In this document: piece by piece, positions 1 through 8,211 of the stretch
Layout of the letters: each line of letters starts with the position of its first letter
How positions within the stretch are numbered: the first letter of the stretch is position 1
From: Aquipuribacter sp051216895
GTDB taxonomy: Bacteria > Actinomycetota > Actinomycetes > Actinomycetales > JBBAYJ01
Direction of reading: 5' to 3'
Length of the DNA stretch: 64,000 nucleotides
Assembly (NCBI RefSeq): GCF_051216895.1
Contig: NZ_JBPKAO010000014.1
Span: 1-64,000 of the forward strand
The notes under the pieces: generated by a model
The model's input: only the letters and a program-made list of their open reading frames with translations
What the model was told of the DNA's origin: nothing
The model's database searches: none
Translations under genes and position numbers: made by a program

Positions 1-101
1 ACCACTCCAGGGGACTCACTCGACTTGAACAACTGACCGAATCGCGATGGGTGTTCGCTACGGGCTCGGCGCGCACCTCGAGCAGCCTCGCTCTGCACGG
101 C

Positions 102-227
102 CTGCACGGCCCTCGCGCAGCCCTGCACGGCCCTCGCGCAGCCCGGCTCGGCGCGGCGCGGCTCGGCGCGGCGCGGCTCGCTCGGCGCGGCGCGGCTCGC
201 TCGGCGCGGCGCGGCTCGGCGCGACCT
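102..227. repeat. GC-rich short tandem repeat block
   Basis: A 21-bp unit beginning CTGCACGGCCCTCGCGCAG occurs twice in perfect tandem (102-122, 123-143). It is followed by four or five copies of a GGCTC(GCTC)GGCGCGGCGC unit to about 227. The block lies just beyond the 3' end of the aminotransferase gene. I see no credible gene in 1-258; the reading frames crossing it are low-complexity Ala/Arg/Gly translations of the repeat. Confidence 0.8.
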
Positions 228-258
228 TGCCCCGCTCAGCGCGGCTGCCGCCTCACAG

Positions 259-1479
259 TCAGCCCTCGAGGCGCGCGAGGCGCGCCAGGCGACGGATGCC
301 CTCGTCCAGCACCTCGTCGCGCTTGCCGAAGGTGAAGCGCACCAGGTGCCGGCCCTCCCCCGGCGTGGCGTAGAACACCTGCATCGGCACGGCCACCACG
401 CCGCAGCGCTCGGGCAGCGACCGGCAGAAGGACAGCCCGTCGACCCCGTCCGGCAGCGTCCCGCCGAACAGCGGCCGGATGTCGGCGGCCACGAAGTACG
501 TGCCCTGCGACACCTCGACGCCGAGCCCGGCGGCCGCGAGCCCGGCCCGCAGCCGGTCGCGCTTGGACCGCATGCTCGCCGTGAACGCCTCGAAGTAGTC
601 GTCGTTCAGGCCCAGCGCCACCGCGACGGCCGGCTGGAACGGGGCTCCGTTCGTGTACGTCAGGTACTGCTTGACCCGCATCAGGGCCTGCACCAGCGGC
701 TCCGGCCCGCAGACCCAGCCGATCTTCCACCCGGTGCACGAGAACGACTTGCCCGCCGAGCTGATCTGCAGCGTCCGCTCCCGCATCCCGGGCAACGAGC
801 AGAGCGGCACGTGGCCCTGGCCGTCGGAGGAGTCGAGGACCAGGTGCTCGTAGACCTCGTCGGTGACCGCCACCACGTCGTGGGTGCGGCAGAGCTCCGC
901 GAACCGCTCCAGCTCGGCCCGGGTCAGGACGGTGCCCGTGGGGTTGTGCGGGGAGTTGAGCAGCAGGAGCCGGGTCCGCGGCCCGAACGCCGCCCGCAGC
1001 TCGTCGGGGTCGAAGCAGAACCGGCCGTCCGCGCCCGGGCGCAGGGTGACGGGTCGCACGACCGCCCCGGCCAGGGCGACGGCCGCCGCGTAGGAGTCGT
1101 AGTGCGGGTCGAGGACGACGACCTCGTCCCCGGCCTCGCACAGCGCGAGCACCGCGGCGGTGACCGCCTCGGTCGCCCCGGCCGTGACGACCACCTCGGT
1201 CGCCGGGTCGTAGGTCAGGCCGTAGAAGCGCTGCTGGTGCGTCGCGACGGCCTCGCGCAGCTGCGGCGTGCCCGGCCCCGGCGGGTACTGGTTCACCCCG
1301 GCGTGGATGGCCCGGGCGGCTGCGTCCAGCATCTCGGCCGGGCCGTCGAAGTCCGGGAAGCCCTGACCCAGGTTGACCGCACCGGTGGCGGCGGCCAACG
1401 CCGACATCTCGGCGAAGATCGTCGTCCCGAACCCCCGCATCCGGGCCACGAGCGGCGTCGACGGCTCCGCGACAGGCAT
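259..1479 (-). CDS. PLP-dependent class I/II aminotransferase
   Basis: A 406-residue fold-type I aminotransferase. The N-terminal NLGQGFPDFDGP motif, the NQYPPGPGTPQLREAV segment, the NSPHNPTGT loop, DEVYEHLVLD (the Asp binding the pyridine nitrogen) and SSAGKSFSCTGWKIGW, with the PLP lysine, are all visible. It resembles the YbdL/methionine and kynurenine-oxoglutarate aminotransferases, so the substrate cannot be fixed. An overlong frame continues upstream, but the ATG at 1479 has a TAGGCT box seven bases before it and gives a normal family N-terminus. It is divergent from the SpoIIE gene. The lysine-degradation genes HglS and ALDH7 lie 2-4 kb away, so 2-aminoadipate transamination is a possible role, but that is inference. 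Confidence 0.9.
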   Translation of the reverse strand: MPVAEPSTPLVARMRGFGTTIFAEMSALAAATGAVNLGQGFPDFDGPAEMLDAAARAIHAGVNQYPPGPGTPQLREAVATHQQRFYGLTYDPATEVVVTAGATEAVTAAVLALCEAGDEVVVLDPHYDSYAAAVALAGAVVRPVTLRPGADGRFCFDPDELRAAFGPRTRLLLLNSPHNPTGTVLTRAELERFAELCRTHDVVAVTDEVYEHLVLDSSDGQGHVPLCSLPGMRERTLQISSAGKSFSCTGWKIGWVCGPEPLVQALMRVKQYLTYTNGAPFQPAVAVALGLNDDYFEAFTASMRSKRDRLRAGLAAAGLGVEVSQGTYFVAADIRPLFGGTLPDGVDGLSFCRSLPERCGVVAVPMQVFYATPGEGRHLVRFTFGKRDEVLDEGIRRLARLARLEG

Positions 1480-1486
1480 GGGGGCG

Positions 1487-1492
1487 AGCCTA
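1487..1492 (-). promoter_or_regulatory. Leaderless-type -10 box of the aminotransferase
   Basis: TAGGCT on the minus strand, with seven bases between it and the ATG at 1479 and no Shine-Dalgarno sequence. This fits leaderless initiation, which is common in actinobacteria. Confidence 0.5.
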
Positions 1493-1569
1493 CGCAGGTC
1501 CGCCGTCGCGGGGCCCGTGTGGCAGTCTCGGCGACCGGGGGAGGTCGCCGAGAGGACGAGGAGGGTCAC

Positions 1570-3360
1570 GTGTCGCTGCCGCTGGAGCACGTGGACTACC
1601 GGCCCGTGTTCCAGGCGATCCCCGCTCCCAGCCTGCTGGTCGACGTGAACCTCACGATCGTCGACGCCAACGACGCGTACCTGCGTGAGCTGCGCCGCGA
1701 CCGGGCGGCCCTCCTCGGCCGCCCCGTCTTCGAGGCGTTCCCCGACGGACCGCACCCCCTGAGCGGCGAGGCGCTCGCCTCGTCGATGCGTCAGGTCCTG
1801 ACCAGCGGGCGAGCCGACGAGCTGCCGCTGCTGGAGTACGGCGTCGAGACCGAGCCCGGGTCGGGGGTCTGGACCCGGCGCTGGTGGCGCATCGTCAACA
1901 CGCCCGTCCACGGTCCCGACGGGTCGGTCACCGGCCTGCTCAACACCGTCCAGGACGTCACGACGGCGGTCGAGGAGCGCGACCGGAACGAGACGGCGCT
2001 CTCGGTGGTGTCCGAGGCCGAGCACCGCACGTCGCGGCGCCTCGCCGGCCTGGTCGAGGTGGGCATCCAGCTCGCCTCCGCCGAGACGGTCGACGACCTC
2101 ACCGACGCCGTCGTGGGCCACGGCCTGTCGGTGCTGGGCGCGGACGGCGGGGCGGTGGGGGTCAGCGAGCCCGGCACGGGCACGATGCGGCTGACCACGA
2201 CGGAGTCGCTGGGGCCGCAGACCCGGATGACCTACCGCGAGATCCGGCTGGACGGGCCGCTGCCGGCCGCGGTCGCCGCGCGGACCCGGACCCCGGTGCT
2301 CCTGGGGGACCGCGAGGCCGGCCTGGCCTTCTCCCCCACCATGGCCGAGGTGTACGCGACCGCCGGCCGGGAGGCCTGGGCGGCGTTCCCGCTCTTGGTC
2401 GGGCACCACGTGCTCGGGTCGATCACGATCAGCTGGGACGGCCCGCAGGAGTTCAGCAAGGCCGACACCGACCTGATGCAGGCCTTCGCCTCGCAGTGCG
2501 CCCAGGCCCTGGACCGTCTGCTGGCCCAGCAGCAGGAGCGCGAGATCGCCGCCGCCACGGCCCGGTTCGCGGAGGCCCTGCAACGCAGCCTGCTCACCGA
2601 CCCGATCCAGCCGGACCACCTGCAGATCGCCGTGCGCTACCAGGCCGCGGTCCAGGAGGCCCAGGTCGGCGGGGACTGGTACGACGCGTTCCTGACCCGG
2701 GACGGCTCCACGTCGCTGGTGGTGGGTGACGTGTCGGGTCACGACCGCGACGCGGCGGCCAGCATGGCCCAGGTTCGCAACGTCCTGCGGGGGATCGGCC
2801 ACGCCCTGGTGGAGCCGCCCGCCGCCGTGCTGGCCTCGCTCGACGTGGCGATGCAGAACCTGGACGTCCGGGGTCTCGCGACCGCGGTCCTGGCCCGCGT
2901 GGAGATCGACCCCGGCCGGGGCGCGGACGAGGACCAGGCCCGGATCCTGCGCTGGTCCAACGCCGGCCACCCACCCCCGATGCTGGTGCACGACGACGGC
3001 ACCACCGAGCTGCTGCTGCGACCGACCGACCTGCTGCTCGGCATGGACGCCACCACGGAGCGCTTCGACCACGTCCACCCGCTGCCCCCGGGCGTCACGC
3101 TGCTGCTGTACACCGACGGCCTGGTCGAGCGGCGGGACATCGACCTCGACCAGGGTCTGCAGCGGCTCGGCACCGCGGCCTGCCGGCTGCGGGGGCTCGC
3201 GCTGGAGGACTTCACGGACGCGCTGCTCAGCGAGCTCGCGGCCGACGCCGAGGACGACGTCGTCCTGATGGCCGTGAGGGCCCACCCCAGCGGAGAGCCG
3301 CGGCCGCCCGAGGCCGGACCGGAGCGGCTGCCCGGCTCGCTGGTGGTCGACCAGGCGTGA
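1570..3360 (+). CDS. PAS-GAF-SpoIIE (PP2C-like) serine phosphatase
   Basis: A 596-residue soluble signalling phosphatase. A PAS domain (about residues 10-130, VNLTIVDANDAYLREL) is followed by a GAF domain (about 160-310) and a SpoIIE/PP2C-type catalytic domain (about 340-570). The metal-binding acids are present in GGDWYDAF, VVGDVSGHDRDAA, YTDGLVERR and DDVVLMAV. Proteins of this layout usually dephosphorylate anti-sigma antagonists in partner-switching stress responses. No anti-sigma kinase or antagonist gene is adjacent, so its target is unknown. The GTG start is chosen for a strong GAGGACGAGGAGGG ribosome site just upstream; the open frame continues further 5' without family similarity. 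Its stop overlaps the start of the next gene. Confidence 0.9.
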   Translation: MSLPLEHVDYRPVFQAIPAPSLLVDVNLTIVDANDAYLRELRRDRAALLGRPVFEAFPDGPHPLSGEALASSMRQVLTSGRADELPLLEYGVETEPGSGVWTRRWWRIVNTPVHGPDGSVTGLLNTVQDVTTAVEERDRNETALSVVSEAEHRTSRRLAGLVEVGIQLASAETVDDLTDAVVGHGLSVLGADGGAVGVSEPGTGTMRLTTTESLGPQTRMTYREIRLDGPLPAAVAARTRTPVLLGDREAGLAFSPTMAEVYATAGREAWAAFPLLVGHHVLGSITISWDGPQEFSKADTDLMQAFASQCAQALDRLLAQQQEREIAAATARFAEALQRSLLTDPIQPDHLQIAVRYQAAVQEAQVGGDWYDAFLTRDGSTSLVVGDVSGHDRDAAASMAQVRNVLRGIGHALVEPPAAVLASLDVAMQNLDVRGLATAVLARVEIDPGRGADEDQARILRWSNAGHPPPMLVHDDGTTELLLRPTDLLLGMDATTERFDHVHPLPPGVTLLLYTDGLVERRDIDLDQGLQRLGTAACRLRGLALEDFTDALLSELAADAEDDVVLMAVRAHPSGEPRPPEAGPERLPGSLVVDQA

Positions 3361-4721
3361 CGGGCGTCGTCGCCCCCTGGCAGCTGCGCGCGGCGTTCGC
3401 CCGCCGGCTGTCGGACATGTACGGCGCCGAGGTGCCCGCGTACACGACGCTGCTGCAGGTCAGCCACGCCGTCAACGCCGACGTCGTCGCGGCCCGGGGG
3501 GCCGACGCCGAGCGGCTGGGCCGCATCGACCGGGTCACGGCCGAGCGGCACGGCGCGATCCGGCTCGGCACCCCGCGCGAGATGGCTCAGGTGGCGAGCA
3601 TCTTCGGCGCGATGGGGATGCACCCGGTCGGCTTCTACGACCTGCGCGAGACCGCGAGCGCCGTGCCCGTCATCTCCACGGCGTTCCGACCCGTCGACGC
3701 CGACGAGCTGGCCCGCAACCCGTTCCGGGTGTTCACGTCCATGCTGACCACCGCGGACCGCCGGTTCTTCTCCGCCGACCTGCAGGCCCGGTTGGAGGCG
3801 TTCCTGGGCGCGCGCGAGGTCTTCTCCCCGGACCTGGTGGCCCTGGCCGGACGGGCCGAGGCCGACGGCGGTCTGGGCGACGGCGACGCCGAGCGGTTCC
3901 TGGCGCTGGCGGTGGCCGCGTTCCAGCTGTCCGCCGAGCCCGTGGACCGCGCCTGGTACGACGAGCTCGAGGCGGTCAGCGCCGTGGCGGCCGACATCGG
4001 CGGGGTCGGGAGCACCCACGTCAACCACCTGACGCCCCGCGTGCTGGACATCGACGACCTGTACGCCCGGATGACCGACCGCGGCGTCACGATGATCGAC
4101 GACATCCAGGGCCCACCCGCCTGGGAGGGCCCCGACGTGCTGCTGCGGCAGACGTCGTTCCGCGCCCTCGACGAGCCGCGCGCGTTCCGCGGGCCCGACG
4201 GCGCCGTCCGCCACGACGCGTTGCGGGTCCGGTTCGGCGAGGTCGAGGCGCGCGGCATCGCCCTGACGCCCGCGGGGCGCGAGGTGTACGACCGGGCCGT
4301 CGCCGAGGTGGCCGGGCGCGGGCTGGGCACGTCGCAGCAACGGCACGAGGCGAAGGTCGAGGTGTGGCGACGGGACCTCCCCGACTCCGAGGCCGGCCTG
4401 GCCGAGCGGGGCCTGGCCTACTTCACCTACCGTCTCGTCGACGGCGTCGTCGTGCGTGAACCGGTGGTGTACGAGGACTTCCTGCCCCAGTCCGCGGCCG
4501 GGATCTTCGCGTCCAACCTGAGCCACGACGGCGTCCGGGACGAGGACCAGGCCGGCGTCGAGCGCGACGCGGACTGGCTGGCGGGGGCGCTGCAGCGCGA
4601 CCTGCACGACCCGTTCGCGCTGTACGCCGCGCAGTCGACGGCGTCCCGCGAGCGGGTGGCCGCCCAGCTGGGGGTGGCCCCGGAGACCGTCGCTCCCTCA
4701 GCGGCGGCGACCGGCGGGTGA
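3357..4721 (+). CDS. hglS: DUF1338 2-oxoadipate dioxygenase/decarboxylase (HglS-like)
   Basis: A 454-residue member of the DUF1338/YdcJ family. Its characterised bacterial relative HglS is a non-haem iron enzyme converting 2-oxoadipate to D-2-hydroxyglutarate in lysine degradation. Putative metal ligands are visible in LLQVSHAVNAD, GSTHVNHLTPRVLDID and FGEVEARGIALTP, and the length is usual for the family. The GTG start forms a GTGA overlap with the SpoIIE stop, so the two are translationally coupled although functionally unlike. The ALDH7 gene needed earlier in the same pathway lies 660 bp downstream. Family assignment is firm; substrate is by homology. Confidence 0.88.
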   Translation: MTGVVAPWQLRAAFARRLSDMYGAEVPAYTTLLQVSHAVNADVVAARGADAERLGRIDRVTAERHGAIRLGTPREMAQVASIFGAMGMHPVGFYDLRETASAVPVISTAFRPVDADELARNPFRVFTSMLTTADRRFFSADLQARLEAFLGAREVFSPDLVALAGRAEADGGLGDGDAERFLALAVAAFQLSAEPVDRAWYDELEAVSAVAADIGGVGSTHVNHLTPRVLDIDDLYARMTDRGVTMIDDIQGPPAWEGPDVLLRQTSFRALDEPRAFRGPDGAVRHDALRVRFGEVEARGIALTPAGREVYDRAVAEVAGRGLGTSQQRHEAKVEVWRRDLPDSEAGLAERGLAYFTYRLVDGVVVREPVVYEDFLPQSAAGIFASNLSHDGVRDEDQAGVERDADWLAGALQRDLHDPFALYAAQSTASRERVAAQLGVAPETVAPSAAATGG

Positions 4722-4772
4722 CCACCAGTACGCGCTGCCCGAGCGCGGGACGGCCCGGCGCTCGCCCGTCGC

Positions 4773-5318
4773 TCAGTCCGCGTGCTCGGGCGGCCACACC
4801 ACCTGGAACCGCTCGAAGACCACGAGCTCGCGGGCGGGGTCCCACGCCTCGCCCAGCGCGACCAGCTGCCGCGTCCAGTAGCGGCCGTGGCCGACCAGCC
4901 ACTCCTGCCGGTCCTCGTCGCCCTCGCCCTCGTCGCGGGCGAACCGGTCGTCGACGCTGTCGGCCGGCCCGACCCGCAGCTCGACCGAGCGCAGGACCAC
5001 CCGCGGTCGACCGGAGCCGTCGCACGCCACCCAGTGCGACCCGATGCGCGGCGGCAGCTCACCCAGGTCGGCGAAGTCCCGCAGCAGGGCGGCCGTGGCC
5101 CGCTTGCCGCCGCCCAGCACCAGGCCGAGCAGCTCGTCCGCCAGGGCCGCGGAGTCGCCGAAGTGCTCGACCACGGGGGTGTCCCAGGCCTGGCCCGGGT
5201 GCGCCACCAGGTACTCCTGCCACATCGCGTGGGCAGCGGTGGTGTCGTGGTCGGCCACCGGAGCCCGCGGCGGCTCGTCGGCAGGTCCGGGGGCAGCGGC
5301 GGCCGGGTCGAGCGTCAT
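4773..5318 (-). CDS. ASCH-domain protein
   Basis: A 181-residue protein resembling the ASCH superfamily, a PUA-like beta-barrel fold linked to RNA or modified-nucleotide binding. The family-like segments are MWQEYLVAHPG near residue 30 and the later VACDGSGRPRVVLRSVELRVG and FARDEGEGDEDRQEWL stretches, where the glutamates and WxxGH-like motif recall catalytic-type ASCH proteins. The role is unknown. It is transcribed against its neighbours and sits between the HglS and ALDH7 genes. A CAGGCT box six bases before the ATG suggests a leaderless transcript. The upstream continuation of the frame is antisense to ALDH7 and was discarded. Confidence 0.72.
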   Translation of the reverse strand: MTLDPAAAAPGPADEPPRAPVADHDTTAAHAMWQEYLVAHPGQAWDTPVVEHFGDSAALADELLGLVLGGGKRATAALLRDFADLGELPPRIGSHWVACDGSGRPRVVLRSVELRVGPADSVDDRFARDEGEGDEDRQEWLVGHGRYWTRQLVALGEAWDPARELVVFERFQVVWPPEHAD

Positions 5319-5384
5319 GACCCCAGCCTGCCGCAGCGCAGGCCAGACTGACCGCACGCCCCCTACCCCCCAGGAGTCCACCGC

Positions 5385-6917
5385 ATGAGCACGCCCCTGA
5401 CGACCGAGCTGCGCGACACCGCCCTGGCCGCCCTGCAGCGCATCGGCGCCGAGGTCCCGCACCCGGTCGACGGCGGGGCGACGCTGACCGCCCGGTCCCC
5501 GCTGTCGGGTGAGGCGCTGCTGGACCTGCCCGCCGACGACGCCGCGGGGGTCGAGCGGGCCGTGGCCGCCGCCCACGACGCGTTCCTGACCTGGCGCTCG
5601 GTGCCGGCGCCCGCCCGTGGCGCGGTCGTCAAGCGCTTCGGCGAGCTGCTGAGCGAGCACAAGGCCGACCTGGCCACCCTGGTCACGGTCGAGGCCGGCA
5701 AGGTCACCTCGGAGGCGCTCGGCGAGGTGCAGGAGATGATCGACATCTGCGACCTGGCCGTCGGCCTCAGCCGTCAGGTCGGCGGGCGCACCATGCCCTC
5801 GGAGCGTCCCGGGCACCGCCTGATGGAGACCTGGCACCCGATCGGCGTGGTCGGCGTCATCAGCGCGTTCAACTTCCCCGCCGCCGTCTGGTCGTGGAAC
5901 ACCGCCGTGGCCCTGGTCTGCGGCGACCCCGTGGTGTGGAAGCCGTCGGAGCTCACCACGCTGACGGCCGTCGGCTGCAGCGCCCTGCTGGACCGGGCCC
6001 TGGTCGAGGGCGGGTACTCCCCCGACGTGCACCGCCTCGTCCTGGGCGGCCGCGAGGTGGGCGAGGCCCTGGTCGCCGACCGTCGGGTCGCGCTGCTGTC
6101 GGCCACCGGTTCGGAGCGGATGGGCGCGCAGGTCGCGCCCGTCGTCGCGGCCCGGTTCGGTCGGACGCTGCTCGAGCTCGGCGGCAACAACGCCGCGATC
6201 GTGACCCCGTCCGCCGACCTCGACATCGCGGTGCGGGGCATCGTGTTCGCCGCGGTCGGCACGGCCGGGCAGCGCTGCACGTCGATGCGCCGGCTGCTGG
6301 TGCACTCCAGCGTCGCCGAGCAGGTCCTCGACCGGCTCCGCACCGCGTACGAGGCGCTGCCGATCGGGGACCCGCGGGCCCCGGGCACCCTGGTCGGGCC
6401 CCTGGTGTCGGTGCAGGCGCGGCAGCGGATGACCGCGTCGCTGGAGCGCGCCGTGGCCGACGGCGGCGAGGTCGTCGTCGGCGGCGCAGCCGTGACGGTC
6501 GACGGGGCCGAGGGCGCCGCGTACGTGCAGCCGGCCCTGGTCCGGATGCCGCGTCAGAGCGACGTCGTCACCGAGGAGACCTTCGCGCCGATCCTCTGGG
6601 TGATGACGTACGAGGACCTGGACGAGGCCATCGCGGTGCACAACGCGGTGCCGCAGGGCCTGTCGTCGTCGATCTTCACCTCCGACGTCCGCGAGGCCGA
6701 GCGGTTCATGTCCGAGGCCGGGTCGGACTGCGGCATCGTCAACGTCAACATCGGGACCTCCGGGGCGGAGATCGGCGGTGCGTTCGGCGGCGAGAAGACG
6801 ACGGGCGGCGGGCGGGAGTCCGGCTCGGACGCCTGGCGGGCCTACATGCGCCGGGCCACCAACACCGTCAACTACTCCGACGAGCTGCCGCTGGCGCAGG
6901 GGGTGAACTTCGGGTGA
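5385..6917 (+). CDS. ALDH7-family semialdehyde dehydrogenase (P6C dehydrogenase type)
   Basis: A 510-residue NAD(P)-dependent aldehyde dehydrogenase of family 7. Diagnostic features are GVVGVISAFNFPAAVWSWN, LELGGNNAAIV (general-base Glu) and GTAGQRCTSMRRL (nucleophilic Cys), plus the C-terminal GGAFGGEKTTGGGRESGSD. ALDH7 enzymes such as antiquitin, AmaB and Pcd oxidise 2-aminoadipate semialdehyde (piperideine-6-carboxylate) to 2-aminoadipate in lysine catabolism. With the HglS gene nearby this role is likely. A good ribosome site (CAGGAG) precedes the ATG, and the stop overlaps the GTG of the PemK-like gene. Confidence 0.93.
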   Translation: MSTPLTTELRDTALAALQRIGAEVPHPVDGGATLTARSPLSGEALLDLPADDAAGVERAVAAAHDAFLTWRSVPAPARGAVVKRFGELLSEHKADLATLVTVEAGKVTSEALGEVQEMIDICDLAVGLSRQVGGRTMPSERPGHRLMETWHPIGVVGVISAFNFPAAVWSWNTAVALVCGDPVVWKPSELTTLTAVGCSALLDRALVEGGYSPDVHRLVLGGREVGEALVADRRVALLSATGSERMGAQVAPVVAARFGRTLLELGGNNAAIVTPSADLDIAVRGIVFAAVGTAGQRCTSMRRLLVHSSVAEQVLDRLRTAYEALPIGDPRAPGTLVGPLVSVQARQRMTASLERAVADGGEVVVGGAAVTVDGAEGAAYVQPALVRMPRQSDVVTEETFAPILWVMTYEDLDEAIAVHNAVPQGLSSSIFTSDVREAERFMSEAGSDCGIVNVNIGTSGAEIGGAFGGEKTTGGGRESGSDAWRAYMRRATNTVNYSDELPLAQGVNFG

Positions 6918-7384
6918 GCGTGCCGACGCTGCTCGCGCCCTCCGGCGACGGCCTGGGCACAGGCTGGTTGTTCCTGGCTCTGGCGGGGGTGTTCCTGCTG
7001 TTCTCGCTGTGGCGGCGGCTGCGGATCGGGCCGGTCCGTCGTCGCAGCGGCCCGGGCGGCCGCCCCGCAGGGACACGCGCGGGCCGGCCGCAGGTCGGTG
7101 AGATCTGGTGGGCGGAGGTGCCGTTCGAGGACGGCACCGGCAGCAAGGACCGGCCGTGCCTGGTCGTGGACAGCCACGGGCTCCGCCGTCAGGTGCTGAC
7201 CATCACCAGCTCGGACAAGACCGGTCGACCCGGTTACGTCGAGGTCGACCGTCGCGGCTGGGGCCACGAGGACGGCACCAGCTGGCTGCGGCTGGACCGA
7301 CGGGTGGCGCTCGAGCCGGGCGCGTTCCGTCGGCTCGCGGGGCCGTGCCCGCCGCGCACCTGGGCCCAGGTCGGGAAGGGGTGA
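6914..7384 (+). CDS. PemK/MazF-family protein with N-terminal membrane anchor
   Basis: 156 residues. A hydrophobic helix (about residues 16-33, GWLFLALAGVFLLFSLW) is followed by basic residues and then a PemK/MazF-type domain (about 58-150). That domain starts VGEIWWAEVPFEDG, then KDRPCLVV, with an ITSSDKT segment, typical of the CcdB/PemK barrel. MazF and PemK toxins are sequence-specific endoribonucleases. No antitoxin-like gene is adjacent, and the tether is not the usual form, so toxin activity is uncertain. The GTG start overlaps the ALDH7 stop (GTGA), and the next gene begins four bases after this stop, so it looks like an operon member. Confidence 0.75.
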   Translation: MSVPTLLAPSGDGLGTGWLFLALAGVFLLFSLWRRLRIGPVRRRSGPGGRPAGTRAGRPQVGEIWWAEVPFEDGTGSKDRPCLVVDSHGLRRQVLTITSSDKTGRPGYVEVDRRGWGHEDGTSWLRLDRRVALEPGAFRRLAGPCPPRTWAQVGKG

Positions 7385-7388
7385 ACCC

Positions 7389-8201
7389 ATGAGCGAGGCG
7401 CAGGACGACCGGACCGACGCGGCGTCACGCCGGACCGACGACGCGTCAGGCCGGACCGACGACGCGGCGGGCCGGACCGACGACGCGGCCGCCCCGTCGG
7501 CCGGGCGCACCCGCGACCGCCTCGTCGGGGCGGCGATCGCCCTCCTCGGCGTCGCCCTGGTCGTCGTCGTGGCCGTCGTCGCGTTCGCCTGGTGGGTGAG
7601 CGACCCGGCCGACGACGGCGCCTCCCCCCTCCCCGGGACGACGGACGGCGTGGTCACCGACGGCGCGACCGGCGCGGCCACGCCGCCGTCGGACCTCGGC
7701 CCGGGTGAGACCTGGCTCGGCGACCTGGTCCTGGACGCCGGCACCGTGCTCACCACCGACGCCACGCTGCGCGACGTCGAGGCCGTGGCCCAGGACGTCC
7801 GGAACGGGGCCGACGGCTCCGTGGTCGGCCGGCTCGCGGTCGAGGCCACGGTGCCGTTCGAGGTCGTGGCCGCCGAGCTGGGCGAGGGCAGCACCGTGGC
7901 GGCGGCCGAGGACGGGCAGGCGTCCGTCACCCGGGACGTCGAGGTCGCCGACCGCACGTTCACGGTGGTCGCCACCGGGACCGTCGCGGTCGCGCGCGGC
8001 CTGATCGTGGTCGAACCGACCGCCGTCGACATCGGGGGGCCGCCGTTCCTGGCCGAGGTGGTGGCCGCGGCCGCCCGTGAGCTGGTGACGATCGAGCAGG
8101 AGGTCGAGGGCCTCCCCGAGGGTCTGGTGCTGCAGGACGTCGTGGTCCTCGACGACGGCTTCCGAGTCGCGCTGGACGGCGAGGACGTCCGGATCGGGTG
8201 A
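7389..8201 (+). CDS. DUF2993 (LmeA-like) membrane-anchored protein
   Basis: 270 residues. A polar N-terminus with RTDDA-type repeats (about residues 8-38) precedes one transmembrane helix (about 46-72, LVGAAIALLGVALVVVVAVV), then an extracytoplasmic domain of the DUF2993 type (about 105-268). Mycobacterial LmeA, the best-known member, binds phospholipid and takes part in lipomannan maturation. A cell-envelope lipid role is plausible but unproven here. The N-terminal repeats come from reiterated CGGACCGACGACGCG units. It lies in a run with the PemK-like and DNA ligase genes. Confidence 0.7.
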   Translation: MSEAQDDRTDAASRRTDDASGRTDDAAGRTDDAAAPSAGRTRDRLVGAAIALLGVALVVVVAVVAFAWWVSDPADDGASPLPGTTDGVVTDGATGAATPPSDLGPGETWLGDLVLDAGTVLTTDATLRDVEAVAQDVRNGADGSVVGRLAVEATVPFEVVAAELGEGSTVAAAEDGQASVTRDVEVADRTFTVVATGTVAVARGLIVVEPTAVDIGGPPFLAEVVAAAARELVTIEQEVEGLPEGLVLQDVVVLDDGFRVALDGEDVRIG

Positions 8202-8211
8202 CACTGGGCCG

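Noticed and set aside
1..258. Small Ala/Arg-rich ORFs at the left edge
   Set aside because: They are translations of tandem repeats in several frames and have no ribosome site or codon bias typical of the neighbours.
1480..3285. Extended N-terminus for the aminotransferase
   Set aside because: This part is antisense to the SpoIIE phosphatase and lacks similarity; the ATG at 1479 gives the usual family length.
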